13,449 bases of DNA from an uncultured Thalassospira sp. (GTDB lineage: Bacteria > Pseudomonadota > Alphaproteobacteria > Rhodospirillales_A > Thalassospiraceae). A model generated the notes under the pieces. That model had not been told where the DNA came from. It worked only from the letters and a program-made list of their open reading frames with translations, and ran no database searches. The position numbers were made by a program, and so were the translations under genes. The stretch covers positions 1 to 13,449 of the forward strand of contig CAMPHD010000047.1 of assembly GCA_946885765.1 (NCBI GenBank). Reading direction: 5' to 3'. Positions 7,438-13,195 of the stretch are shown one piece after another; position 1 is the stretch's first letter; each line of letters starts with the position of its first letter.

Positions 7438-7899
7438 CTATAACGCAACCCCGATTTCATCCTTTAATATCTCGGTCGCGATATAGGTGCGGTACCAGAC
7501 GATATTGTCATCGGCATCAAACAGGGTTTCGCATAACGCGGTATATTCGGCCATGTCGCGCATATAAAGGGTGAGGACGCCTGTGACCTCTCCGGTTACC
7601 AGATAGCATTGCCGGACAGCATCGAGTTCTCTGACCTTTTTGATAAAATCCTGCCGGTATCGGTTTCCATGGCGATGGAATTCCAGATTGATCACGGCGG
7701 TCAGGGGACGCCCGACAGCCGCAGGATCAAGAACGGCAACAGTTTTGCGAATGACACCGGTTTCCCGCAGCTTTGTCACACGTCGCAAACATGCCGAGGG
7801 CGACAGTCCGACACGATCAGCAAGCGTTGCATTCGGGATATCGGCATTTTCCTGCAAAAGACGCAGAATTTTGGTATCAATCCGATCCAGATTAGCCAT
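7438..7899 (-). CDS. Lrp/AsnC-family transcriptional regulator
   Basis: A 153-aa regulator of normal family size. The N-terminal winged HTH (NLDRIDTKILRLLQENADI, then ATLADRVGLSPSACLRRVTKLRETGVI, residues 3-50) is followed by the effector-binding AsnC/RAM domain (about 65-150), with VTGEVTGVLTLYM in the usual VTGxxD position. The frame extends to a GTG at 7926, but the ATG at 7899 is preferred because MANLDRID is the family start and GGAG/AGGA precede it. It is divergent from the Gate-domain membrane protein at 8082, its most likely target. Lrp-type local regulators often sense an amino acid and control its transport or catabolism; the effector is not known here. Confidence 0.9.
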   Translation of the reverse strand: MANLDRIDTKILRLLQENADIPNATLADRVGLSPSACLRRVTKLRETGVIRKTVAVLDPAAVGRPLTAVINLEFHRHGNRYRQDFIKKVRELDAVRQCYLVTGEVTGVLTLYMRDMAEYTALCETLFDADDNIVWYRTYIATEILKDEIGVAL

Positions 7900-8081
7900 T
7901 TCCTGCAACTCCACAGCGCATACCACTGAAACAACGCTTTATTATTGCACAAAACTGCTCATTTTCGCTGCCTAATAATATAGCGAGCATGCGAGGATGC
8001 CGTTATTAGTCGAATGCCCCACATAGACGCCCTACCCAGCCCCTCGTACCACCATTTTTCAACCCCGGACCCTTTCGCCCC
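7900..8081. promoter_or_regulatory. Divergent Lrp / Gate-protein intergenic region
   Basis: An AT-rich spacer of 182 bp. A loose inverted repeat is visible: TTATTATTGC (about 7939-7948) against GCCTAATAAT (about 7970-7979), separated by about 21 nt. AT-rich symmetric sites of this type suit Lrp-family binding, but the match is imperfect. No convincing sigma-70 hexamers were found, and the Gate gene lacks a clear Shine-Dalgarno sequence. Confidence 0.4.
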
Positions 8082-9050
8082 ATGCATCGCTATTTCCTGA
8101 ATTTGCTAAACCGCAGCCAGCGTTTGTTCATCACCCTGATCAAGATCATGTTGCCGGTGATGATCGTTGTGCGCATTGCCGACGAGTTCGGGGCGGTTGC
8201 CTTTGCCTCCGACATGCTGTCCCCCGTCATGAGCCTGATCGGATTGCCACCCGAAGCCGGTTTGATCTGGGCGACCTGCGCGCTGGTCAGCATGTATGGT
8301 GCGGTCGGGGCGTTTATCGGGTTATCGGCCCATCTCGATATGACAGCAGCCCAGCTTAGTGCCCTTTGCGCGATGATGCTGTTTGCGCATGGGCTTCCGG
8401 TCGAACAGGCGATTGTGAAACGCGCCGGAGCCAGCCTGATCGCGACCACGGCCCTTCGTCTTGGCACGGCAGTATTTTACGCCGCACTGGTCACTTGGAT
8501 CAGCAACACCACCGGATGGCTTTCCGAACCGGTTGATTTTTCATGGATGGCCGGCGGTGAAACAGTTGTTGCCGCCACCGGTCTTGATGGCTGGATCGAC
8601 TGGTCCATCCAGACCGTCAAATCGCTTGTTGTCAGCTTTGCGGTGATTGTCGGATTGCTTGTGCTGCTGGATATCCTTGAAAAAACCGGCATTACCGACC
8701 GCATTACACGCGGCATGATGCCGATCCTGCGGGTGTCGGGTCTGTCACGCGATGTGGCACCGGTCACGACCATTGGGGTGTTGCTGGGCCTGACCTATGG
8801 CGGGGCGCTGATCATTGACGAGGCACGCAAAAAGAACTTCCCGCCACGCACCCTTTTTCTGTCGCTAAGCTGGCTGTCGCTGTCGCATTCCCTGATCGAG
8901 GATACGGCGATCATGCTGGCCCTTGGTGCAGATATCTGGGTCGTTCTGGTCGGGCGGGTGATCCTGACATTGCTGATCATTGCCGCCCTTGCACGTCTGA
9001 CGCTGCGTTGGCAAACCGCCCCGGTGGCGGCACACGAAACCGGTTCCTGA
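8082..9050 (+). CDS. Membrane protein with Gate (nucleoside-recognition) domains
   Basis: A 322-aa polytopic inner-membrane protein with about eight hydrophobic segments. Two related halves are visible, one around residues 15-140 and one around 180-305. Each has a Gate-like core: GLPPEAGLIWATCALVSMYG at 54-73, then RDVAPVTTIGVLLGLTYGG at 223-241 with IDEARKK and SLSHSLIEDTAIM. This resembles a fusion of SpmA/YjiH-like and SpmB/YjiG-like units, a family annotated as 'nucleoside recognition' but whose transport substrate is generally unknown. The divergent Lrp regulator suggests export or uptake of an amino acid or peptide; that is inference. The stop (9048-9050) abuts the phaC stop on the other strand. 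The start at 8082 is the first ATG and lacks a strong ribosome binding site. Confidence 0.8.
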   Translation: MHRYFLNLLNRSQRLFITLIKIMLPVMIVVRIADEFGAVAFASDMLSPVMSLIGLPPEAGLIWATCALVSMYGAVGAFIGLSAHLDMTAAQLSALCAMMLFAHGLPVEQAIVKRAGASLIATTALRLGTAVFYAALVTWISNTTGWLSEPVDFSWMAGGETVVAATGLDGWIDWSIQTVKSLVVSFAVIVGLLVLLDILEKTGITDRITRGMMPILRVSGLSRDVAPVTTIGVLLGLTYGGALIIDEARKKNFPPRTLFLSLSWLSLSHSLIEDTAIMLALGADIWVVLVGRVILTLLIIAALARLTLRWQTAPVAAHETGS

Positions 9051-10328
9051 TTACTTCGTCTCCGCCAGCCAGTCGAGCATCGGCACCCATGTGGATTTTT
9101 CCGCGCGCGATCCGACCATCATGCCGATGTGACCGGCCGATGGATGCAATTCGGTTCGCATATCTTCGGGCAGGGATGCGAAAAGGGCCTGCGCGCTTTC
9201 GGGCGGGACGATCCGGTCATTTTCCGGGATGACGGCAAGTGTCGGGCAGCTTATATCGGCCGGGTTGATATCAATGCCGTCGATCTGCCATTCGCCCTTG
9301 GCCGGTTTGTTTTCGACATACCAGCCGATCAGGCAATCAATCGCCACCCGGCGCGTCAGCGGCACACCATCATTCAACCAGTCTTCAAGGGCGACAAAAT
9401 CATCGGCCTTGGCCGAATTGGCCGGGATGGAGGCAAACCGGCGAAACTTCTCGCCAATCATAAAGGGATCGAGGCTGGCAAACAGGCTTTGCAGCACATC
9501 AACCGGCAGGCTGTCATGGATCGACAGCATATGGGGCAAGGACGGCGCAAAGGCCGCAGCGATACGCCCCTGCGTCGGGCCCGCCGCCATGAAATCCCAA
9601 GGGGTCGCCAACAGCGCCAGACGCGATACCTGTGCCGGGTCGAGCAAGGTCGCGGCGAGTGCGAGCACACCGCCCATGCAATAGCCGATCATCGGCACCG
9701 GCCCGCCATTCATATCGGCGATGTCCTGAAGGGCGGTGACCAGACGGCCCGCGATGTAATCATCAAGGCCGTAATGGGTTTCTTCTTCGCCGGGATAGCC
9801 CCAATCGACCAGAAGCGGCCGGTATCCGGCCTTGGCCAGAAAACGTGCGAAGCTTCGTTTTTTGTTCAGATCAAGGATATAGCCACGATTCACCAGCGAC
9901 GGCACCAGCACAACAATGCCAAGCGGGCTTTTGGGTTTGGCTTCGTTGATCGCGCCGTAATCGCGGATGCGGGTTGCACCATCTTCCCAGATTACGGGCG
10001 CATCATCGCCCCCGCGTTTATAGCCATGTTTCTGATAGGCGCGCACACCATCATGAAACGCTGACTGACTGGCAAAGGCGACGCGATCAAGTGCCTGTGC
10101 GATATCGTCAGGATGATGGTTTTCCATCTCGGTCAGGAGCTTTTTCGCCTGTTCCTGCAGTTCCGGCCTCCAGGGCAGAAATTGTTTCCTGAAGATCGGC
10201 AATGCGGCGCGCGAGCTGAGCCAGCTCGTCATCTCGACCGCCAGATGCATCGCCAGCGGCCTTGGCCCCGCACGACGGTTGCTTGCCCGTTTGGGCGGGT
10301 TTGTCTGCTGTCGGTATTGCGCGCTCAT
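9051..10328 (-). CDS. phaC: Poly(3-hydroxyalkanoate) synthase, class III-like PhaC
   Basis: Polymerises (R)-3-hydroxybutyryl-CoA into PHB at the granule surface. The alpha/beta-hydrolase fold has the synthase lipase box GYCMGG with nucleophile Cys217, Asp371 (PENDRIVPP) and His400 (SAGHIGMM) as the triad (425-aa numbering), plus LVDWGYPG and LLATPWDF typical of PHA synthases. It is shorter than class I enzymes (near 590 aa). The start is uncertain: the frame opens at an ATG at 10418, an ATG at 10328 has AGGGA 6 nt upstream, and later ATGs are at 10250, 10232 and 10127. I chose 10328 because the segment GPRPLAMHLA...WLSSRAALP...LPWRPEL (residues 21-57) looks like conserved synthase N-terminus and must be included. 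This makes the gene overlap phaE by 221 nt in another frame. Confidence 0.88.
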   Translation of the reverse strand: MSAQYRQQTNPPKRASNRRAGPRPLAMHLAVEMTSWLSSRAALPIFRKQFLPWRPELQEQAKKLLTEMENHHPDDIAQALDRVAFASQSAFHDGVRAYQKHGYKRGGDDAPVIWEDGATRIRDYGAINEAKPKSPLGIVVLVPSLVNRGYILDLNKKRSFARFLAKAGYRPLLVDWGYPGEEETHYGLDDYIAGRLVTALQDIADMNGGPVPMIGYCMGGVLALAATLLDPAQVSRLALLATPWDFMAAGPTQGRIAAAFAPSLPHMLSIHDSLPVDVLQSLFASLDPFMIGEKFRRFASIPANSAKADDFVALEDWLNDGVPLTRRVAIDCLIGWYVENKPAKGEWQIDGIDINPADISCPTLAVIPENDRIVPPESAQALFASLPEDMRTELHPSAGHIGMMVGSRAEKSTWVPMLDWLAETK

Positions 10329-10935
10329 TTTTTCCCTGCCCCGTTTTCTTGCTTTTGCCTGTCTTTTCCGTCCTGCCTGCAGCGGCCTTGACCGTATCGG
10401 CATCTTTGGCGACTGCATCTGGATGGGCCTTTTCGTCAGCGCTGGTTGCGCTGGTCATCCCGGGCATCGTCGCCATATTCGGCGGGAAAGGCCCACCGGG
10501 CGGAAAACCGGGCATTGCCATTTTTGACATCTGATTGAACATGGCCGCCATTGGGTTGGCTGCCGGGTCCATCGGTGTGCCCTTAATCATTCCGGGCATC
10601 ATTTCCGGGATCATGTCGGGTGTCATTCCGGGCATCATGCCGGGGAAACCGCCCGGCACCGCACCAGGAAATGCACCGGGTTTCTGGCCGGTCGCCAGTT
10701 GCCCGATCAGTTTGCCCCATGCTTCAAACCCCTCCCCGATGCGCGATGTATCGGCCCCAAGCGATGCATAAAGCCGCCCGATGGCGCTTGCCGCGTCGGC
10801 ACCATCGGCCGTGGCGGCAACCTGTTCACGCCAAAGATCCATGAACTGGCGGGCCAGATTATCCAGATGATCGTCAGGATCGGCATCGGGCAGATCACCG
10901 GAAACCTGATCCTTTTTCACCCTTGCTTCGGACAC
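10108..10935 (-). CDS. phaE: PhaE-like PHA synthase partner protein
   Basis: A 275-aa protein directly upstream of phaC, probably the second subunit or an accessory granule protein of the synthase. An amphipathic N-terminal region (DNLARQFMDLWREQVAA at residues 25-41, GFEAWGKLIGQL at 69-80) resembles PhaE N-termini. Residues 86-160 are extremely rich in Met, Pro and Gly with PGM/MPGM repeats. A Lys/Ala/Gly-rich linker follows, then a short coiled coil (DDELAQLARRIADLQETI at 235-252). There is no signal peptide or membrane segment. The start is a GTG at 10935 with GGGGA about 9 nt upstream; the next in-frame Met (residue 32) would cut the conserved helix. The last 73 codons overlap phaC in a different frame. 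The symbol is by context and weak similarity; the protein could also be an uncharacterised phasin-like partner. Confidence 0.7.
   Translation of the reverse strand: MSEARVKKDQVSGDLPDADPDDHLDNLARQFMDLWREQVAATADGADAASAIGRLYASLGADTSRIGEGFEAWGKLIGQLATGQKPGAFPGAVPGGFPGMMPGMTPDMIPEMMPGMIKGTPMDPAANPMAAMFNQMSKMAMPGFPPGGPFPPNMATMPGMTSATSADEKAHPDAVAKDADTVKAAAGRTEKTGKSKKTGQGKNERAIPTADKPAQTGKQPSCGAKAAGDASGGRDDELAQLARRIADLQETISALEAGTAGTGEKAPDRDGKPSS
10456..10680. repeat. Imperfect repeats encoding the Met-Pro-Gly segment of PhaE
   Basis: Within phaE the plus strand carries repeated variants of ATTCCGGGCATC and ATCATGCCGGGG at roughly 15-bp phase (clearest at 10586-10650). They translate on the minus strand as PGMxPDM / PEMMPGM units. 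This looks like internal tandem duplication with drift. Copy number may vary between strains. Confidence 0.6.
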
Positions 10936-11258
10936 TGTTGCTTCCCCTGATTTTTGTTCAGATCGCGCAGATCGGATACGCCTTGCGACTGATTAACACT
11001 ATAGGAGGTTCGTGCGTGTGCGAAAACGAAATCCATTGCTGCGCGGCAACAACCGGGACCAGAGGTTGTTTTTCGCAGCGCACATCGCGTTGAACACTGG
11101 ACACATTGGAATTTACACGGCACTCTTGTGAACGCTTGAGCAGGCGCAAAATTCAAAATGCTGCGCAACATTCAAATTTGTGCAAACGCAAACAAGGTAT
11201 TTCATACCGCACTGCCCACGCGAAACGTCCGGGAAACAGGGAAGCAGGGAATAACGTC
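10936..11258. promoter_or_regulatory. Divergent phaE / phaR regulatory region
   Basis: A 323-bp gap with no supported gene; the frames crossing it are short and lack family features. It must hold the promoters of phaE-phaC (minus) and phaR (plus). A minus-strand TATAGT at 10998-11003 is a weak -10 candidate for phaE. Many TGC and GCA triplets occur, including TTGCTGCGCGGCAA near 11035-11048 and the repeats at 11144-11196. Known PhaR proteins bind TGC/GCA-rich sequences, so PhaR probably acts here on both directions. Confidence 0.55.
11144..11196. repeat. 19-bp-period direct repeats, candidate PhaR operator
   Basis: GCGCAAAATTCAAA at 11144-11157 is repeated as GCGCAACATTCAAA at 11163-11176 (one mismatch, 19-bp period). 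A weaker third unit, GCAAACGCAAACAAG, starts exactly 19 bp later at 11182. Overlapping the second unit is the near-palindrome ATGCTGCGCAACAT at 11158-11171. The array ends about 60 nt before the phaR start, a position suited to autorepression. Confidence 0.55.
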
Positions 11259-11873
11259 ATGACCACGAAAAAATCAGATGATCAGGATCGCGTCGTTATC
11301 AAGAAATACGCGAACCGCCGCCTTTATAACACTGCGACCAGTTCGTATGTGACGCTTGACCACCTGTCGCAGATGGTCAAGGACAATACCGATTTCGTCG
11401 TTTATGACGCCAAGACCGGCGAGGATATCACCCGACCGGTCCTGACCCAGATTATTGTCGAGGAAGAAAACAAGGGGCAGAATCTGCTGCCTATCAGCTT
11501 CCTGCGTCAATTGATCGGGTTCTATGGCGACAGCCTTCAGGGGCTGGTGCCGGGCTACCTTGAACAGGCGATGCGGTCGTTTGCGCATAATCAGGAACAG
11601 ATGCGCGAATATATGCAGGGCACGATGCAGGGGATTTTCCCGTTCGGCCAGTTCGAGGAAATGAACAAACAGAACATGGCACTGTTTGAACAGACCATGA
11701 AGATGTTCTCCCCCTTCCTGCAGGAAGAAAACGACAAGGCGAATGCGAGTGCCGAGGCCGCCAAGAACGGCAAACCGGCAAAAAATGACGCATCCCTTGA
11801 TGACCTGAAAAGCCAGCTTGAAGCCATGCAGGCGCAGCTTAACAGCCTGGTGAACACCAAGGCGGGCAAGTAA
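11259..11873 (+). CDS. phaR: PHB synthesis transcriptional repressor PhaR
   Basis: A DNA- and PHB-binding repressor that senses free polymer surface and controls phasin and synthesis genes. The 204-aa product shows the N-terminal PHB-accumulation regulator domain (VVIKKYANRRLYNTATSSYV, residues 12-31, to ITRPVLTQIIVEEE, 57-70), then the granule-binding domain (LLPISFLRQLIGFYGDSLQG, 77-96; YLEQAMRSFAHNQEQMREYM, 100-119) and a C-terminal coiled coil (178-199). The ATG at 11259 is chosen over an upstream ATG at 11106: AGGGA lies 8 nt before it and the upstream 51 codons do not look like protein and would span the operator repeats. It is divergent from phaE-phaC and followed by a strong terminator, so it is probably monocistronic. 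Confidence 0.95.
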   Translation: MTTKKSDDQDRVVIKKYANRRLYNTATSSYVTLDHLSQMVKDNTDFVVYDAKTGEDITRPVLTQIIVEEENKGQNLLPISFLRQLIGFYGDSLQGLVPGYLEQAMRSFAHNQEQMREYMQGTMQGIFPFGQFEEMNKQNMALFEQTMKMFSPFLQEENDKANASAEAAKNGKPAKNDASLDDLKSQLEAMQAQLNSLVNTKAGK

Positions 11874-11909
11874 AAGCGCCACAAGGCCGCAGCTTTACGA
11901 CCTTGCGGA

Positions 11910-11936
11910 AAGCCCCGGATCATCCGGGGCTTTTTT
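11910..11936 (+). terminator. Intrinsic terminator of phaR
   Basis: AAGCCCCGG pairs perfectly with CCGGGGCTT (9 bp, loop ATCAT), followed by further T residues. It lies 36 nt after the phaR stop. A weaker hairpin with CAAGG/CCTTG arms sits just before it. Confidence 0.93.
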
Positions 11937-12024
11937 ATTGCCCGATCAAATCGGTTGATCAAATGCTTGCTCACCGGCATCGGCATCATTCCTGCATAAA
12001 CTTTTCATTAACGTTTTTTCACCG

Positions 12025-12059
12025 CCCGGCACCTGTCGCAGGCGGCAATTTTTGCCGGG
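12025..12059. repeat. Nested inverted repeats in the phaR-downstream gap
   Basis: A perfect CGGCAA-TTT-TTGCCG dyad (12043-12057) overlaps a longer pairing of CCCGGCA (12025-12031) with TGCCGGG (12053-12059), so two alternative hairpins are possible. There is no T-tract after it in the plus direction. The gap from 11937 to 12124 shows nothing else except GATCAA-ATCGG-TTGATC at 11944-11960. The function is unknown. Confidence 0.4.
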
Positions 12060-12124
12060 TCGGTCAACCATTGCACGGAGTCTCTGCCAACGCCCGTTAA
12101 CTTGCCAGACAACCATGAAATGAC

Positions 12125-12481
12125 ATGACAGCGATAACACCGATCCCCTTGCACCCGGCCCGCAGGCCCGACGCTGCAAGTAGTGGAACGGACGGCCCTG
12201 CCGGGATCGGGATGGATATCACTGCGCTGGTTTCGCCTGTACGGGAAATTGCGCAGAACGGTGGCGCATGGCTTGAACCCCATGATCCCGGGGGCAGTGC
12301 AGCATTTTGGGCGCAGCTTCTGGGTCAACTTTTACCTCAGGAAAACCTTTTGCAACCTGCGGTCATTCAGGAATTGCATGCCAGCTATGCAAGGCATTCC
12401 ACACCCTATGGCTCAGAAAGCCATGTCTTTTTTTCGCCTAACGCACTAGACAACGGCAGGCGAATTGACCTATATAGCTAG
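12125..12481 (+). CDS. Hypothetical protein, 118 aa, doubtful
   Basis: I do not recognise this ORF. It would encode a small soluble protein with a Pro/Ala/Gly-rich N-terminus and a more ordered-looking part (MDITALVSPVREIAQNGGAW, residues 30-49; FWAQLLGQLLPQE, 61-73). It has no signal peptide or membrane helix. Codon choice is compatible with its neighbours but not strongly biased, and no good Shine-Dalgarno sequence precedes the ATG at 12125; the ATG at 12212 is an alternative start. It lies alone between the phaR terminator and the XRE operator region. A competing 88-aa frame (12183-12449) overlaps it and looks less protein-like. Confidence 0.4.
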   Translation: MTAITPIPLHPARRPDAASSGTDGPAGIGMDITALVSPVREIAQNGGAWLEPHDPGGSAAFWAQLLGQLLPQENLLQPAVIQELHASYARHSTPYGSESHVFFSPNALDNGRRIDLYS

Positions 12482-12504
12482 CTTCTGGCGGATTGCTGAG
12501 ACCA

Positions 12505-12577
12505 ATATCTGACCAATGTTCAGATATCTGCCGTAATTCTGAGGCTCTGAAACGGGTGCCAAATGATTGCGGCAGAT
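12505..12577. promoter_or_regulatory. Dyads upstream of the XRE regulator
   Basis: Overlapping symmetric elements share a CAGATAT core. ATATCTGA (12505-12512) and TCAGATAT (12520-12527) form a perfect 8-bp inverted repeat with a 7-nt spacer. CAGATATCTG (12521-12530) is itself a 10-bp palindrome. ATCTGCCG (12526-12533) is repeated inverted as CGGCAGAT (12570-12577). The cluster lies 75-150 nt before the XRE start and is a candidate autoregulatory operator; binding is inferred. Confidence 0.5.
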
Positions 12578-12651
12578 AGGCAAATTTAACAAGCCTGACA
12601 GCATCCCGAGTGGGAATTAATAACTGGCGGTTGATAACGGAAAAATATGCA

Positions 12652-13047
12652 ATGACTGAGATTGCCTCAAACGAAGAACCGAAACGCGCGAACCGTGCAA
12701 CCGATACGGACCGATATGTCGGTCAGCGTATTCGCGAGCGTCGCATCATGCTGGGTCTGTCCCAGCAGCAGATGGCCGATCTGATCGGTGTTACCTACCA
12801 GCAGGCTCACAAATACGAGCGCGGGATCAACCGCATTTCTGCCGGTCGCCTTTACGAAATCTCCCAGGTCCTGGGCGTTCCTGTCAGCTACTTCTATGAA
12901 GGCCTCGACGGTAATCAGGCAAGCGAGCTTAATGCGCGTCAGCGCATGTGCCTTGAACTGGCGCGTAACTTCGCCAGCATCAAGCACGAAAAACATCAGG
13001 AAGCGCTGAGCCAGATGGCACGCGCACTTGCTGACCAGGCTGCCTAA
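12652..13047 (+). CDS. XRE-family HTH transcriptional regulator (SinR/PraR-like)
   Basis: A 131-aa DNA-binding protein. The HTH_3 domain spans about residues 21-80: YVGQRIRERRIMLGLSQQQMADLIGVTYQQAHKYERGINRISAGRLYEISQVLGVPVSYFYEG, with helices LSQQQMADLIG and TYQQAHKYERG. The YxGxRIRxRRxMLGxSQ...QxxKYExGxNRI pattern is shared with the alphaproteobacterial PraR-type regulators, which are linked in rhizobia to biofilm and host-association genes; the role here is not known. The C-terminus is helical (ELNARQRMCLELARNFASI). The frame opens at a GTG at 12610, but the ATG at 12652 is preferred because it gives the family's usual N-terminal length; its ribosome binding site is weak. It is monocistronic, with dyads upstream and a terminator 39 nt downstream. 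Confidence 0.93.
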   Translation: MTEIASNEEPKRANRATDTDRYVGQRIRERRIMLGLSQQQMADLIGVTYQQAHKYERGINRISAGRLYEISQVLGVPVSYFYEGLDGNQASELNARQRMCLELARNFASIKHEKHQEALSQMARALADQAA

Positions 13048-13085
13048 GCCTCGTCATTACGATCTTCAGCATTGCTGCAAAAATC

Positions 13086-13113
13086 AGGCTGTCTTTAAAG
13101 GCAGCCTTTTTTT
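13086..13113 (+). terminator. Intrinsic terminator of the XRE gene
   Basis: AGGCTGTCTT pairs with AAGGCAGCCT (10 bp including one wobble pair) across a TA turn, followed by a run of seven T. It lies 39 nt after the stop. Confidence 0.92.
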
Positions 13114-13138
13114 GTGGCTGATTACCCGGATGTCTTTT

Positions 13139-13195
13139 GTGATAGCGTCACGGCAAGACCAAGACAGGGGCAAACCGCATGACGGACGCTATCAC
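13139..13195 (+). repeat. 11-bp inverted repeat flanking a start site
   Basis: GTGATAGCGTC (13139-13149) is the exact reverse complement of GACGCTATCAC (13185-13195), 35 nt apart. The enclosed segment holds AGGGG and the ATG at 13179 of the last gene, so the RNA hairpin would place the ribosome binding site and start codon in its loop. It could be an mRNA structure or a spaced DNA operator. Confidence 0.5.

Noticed and set aside
9129..10064. Plus-strand frame of 311 codons antisense to phaC
   Set aside because: The composition (many Arg, His, Gln) and lack of motifs mark it as a shadow of the synthase frame.
10329..10418. phaC start at 10418
   Set aside because: The 30 extra residues are almost only basic and read as a frame-shifted copy of the PhaE linker; the ATG at 10328 has a better Shine-Dalgarno sequence. 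It cannot be fully excluded.
10456..10680. CRISPR-like array from the repeats in phaE
   Set aside because: The repeats are short, degenerate and have no unique spacers; they encode a protein repeat.
11106..11258. N-terminal extension of PhaR from an ATG at 11106
   Set aside because: The 51 added residues are Arg/Asn/His-rich and cover the operator-like repeats; the ATG at 11259 has a good ribosome binding site and gives normal PhaR length.
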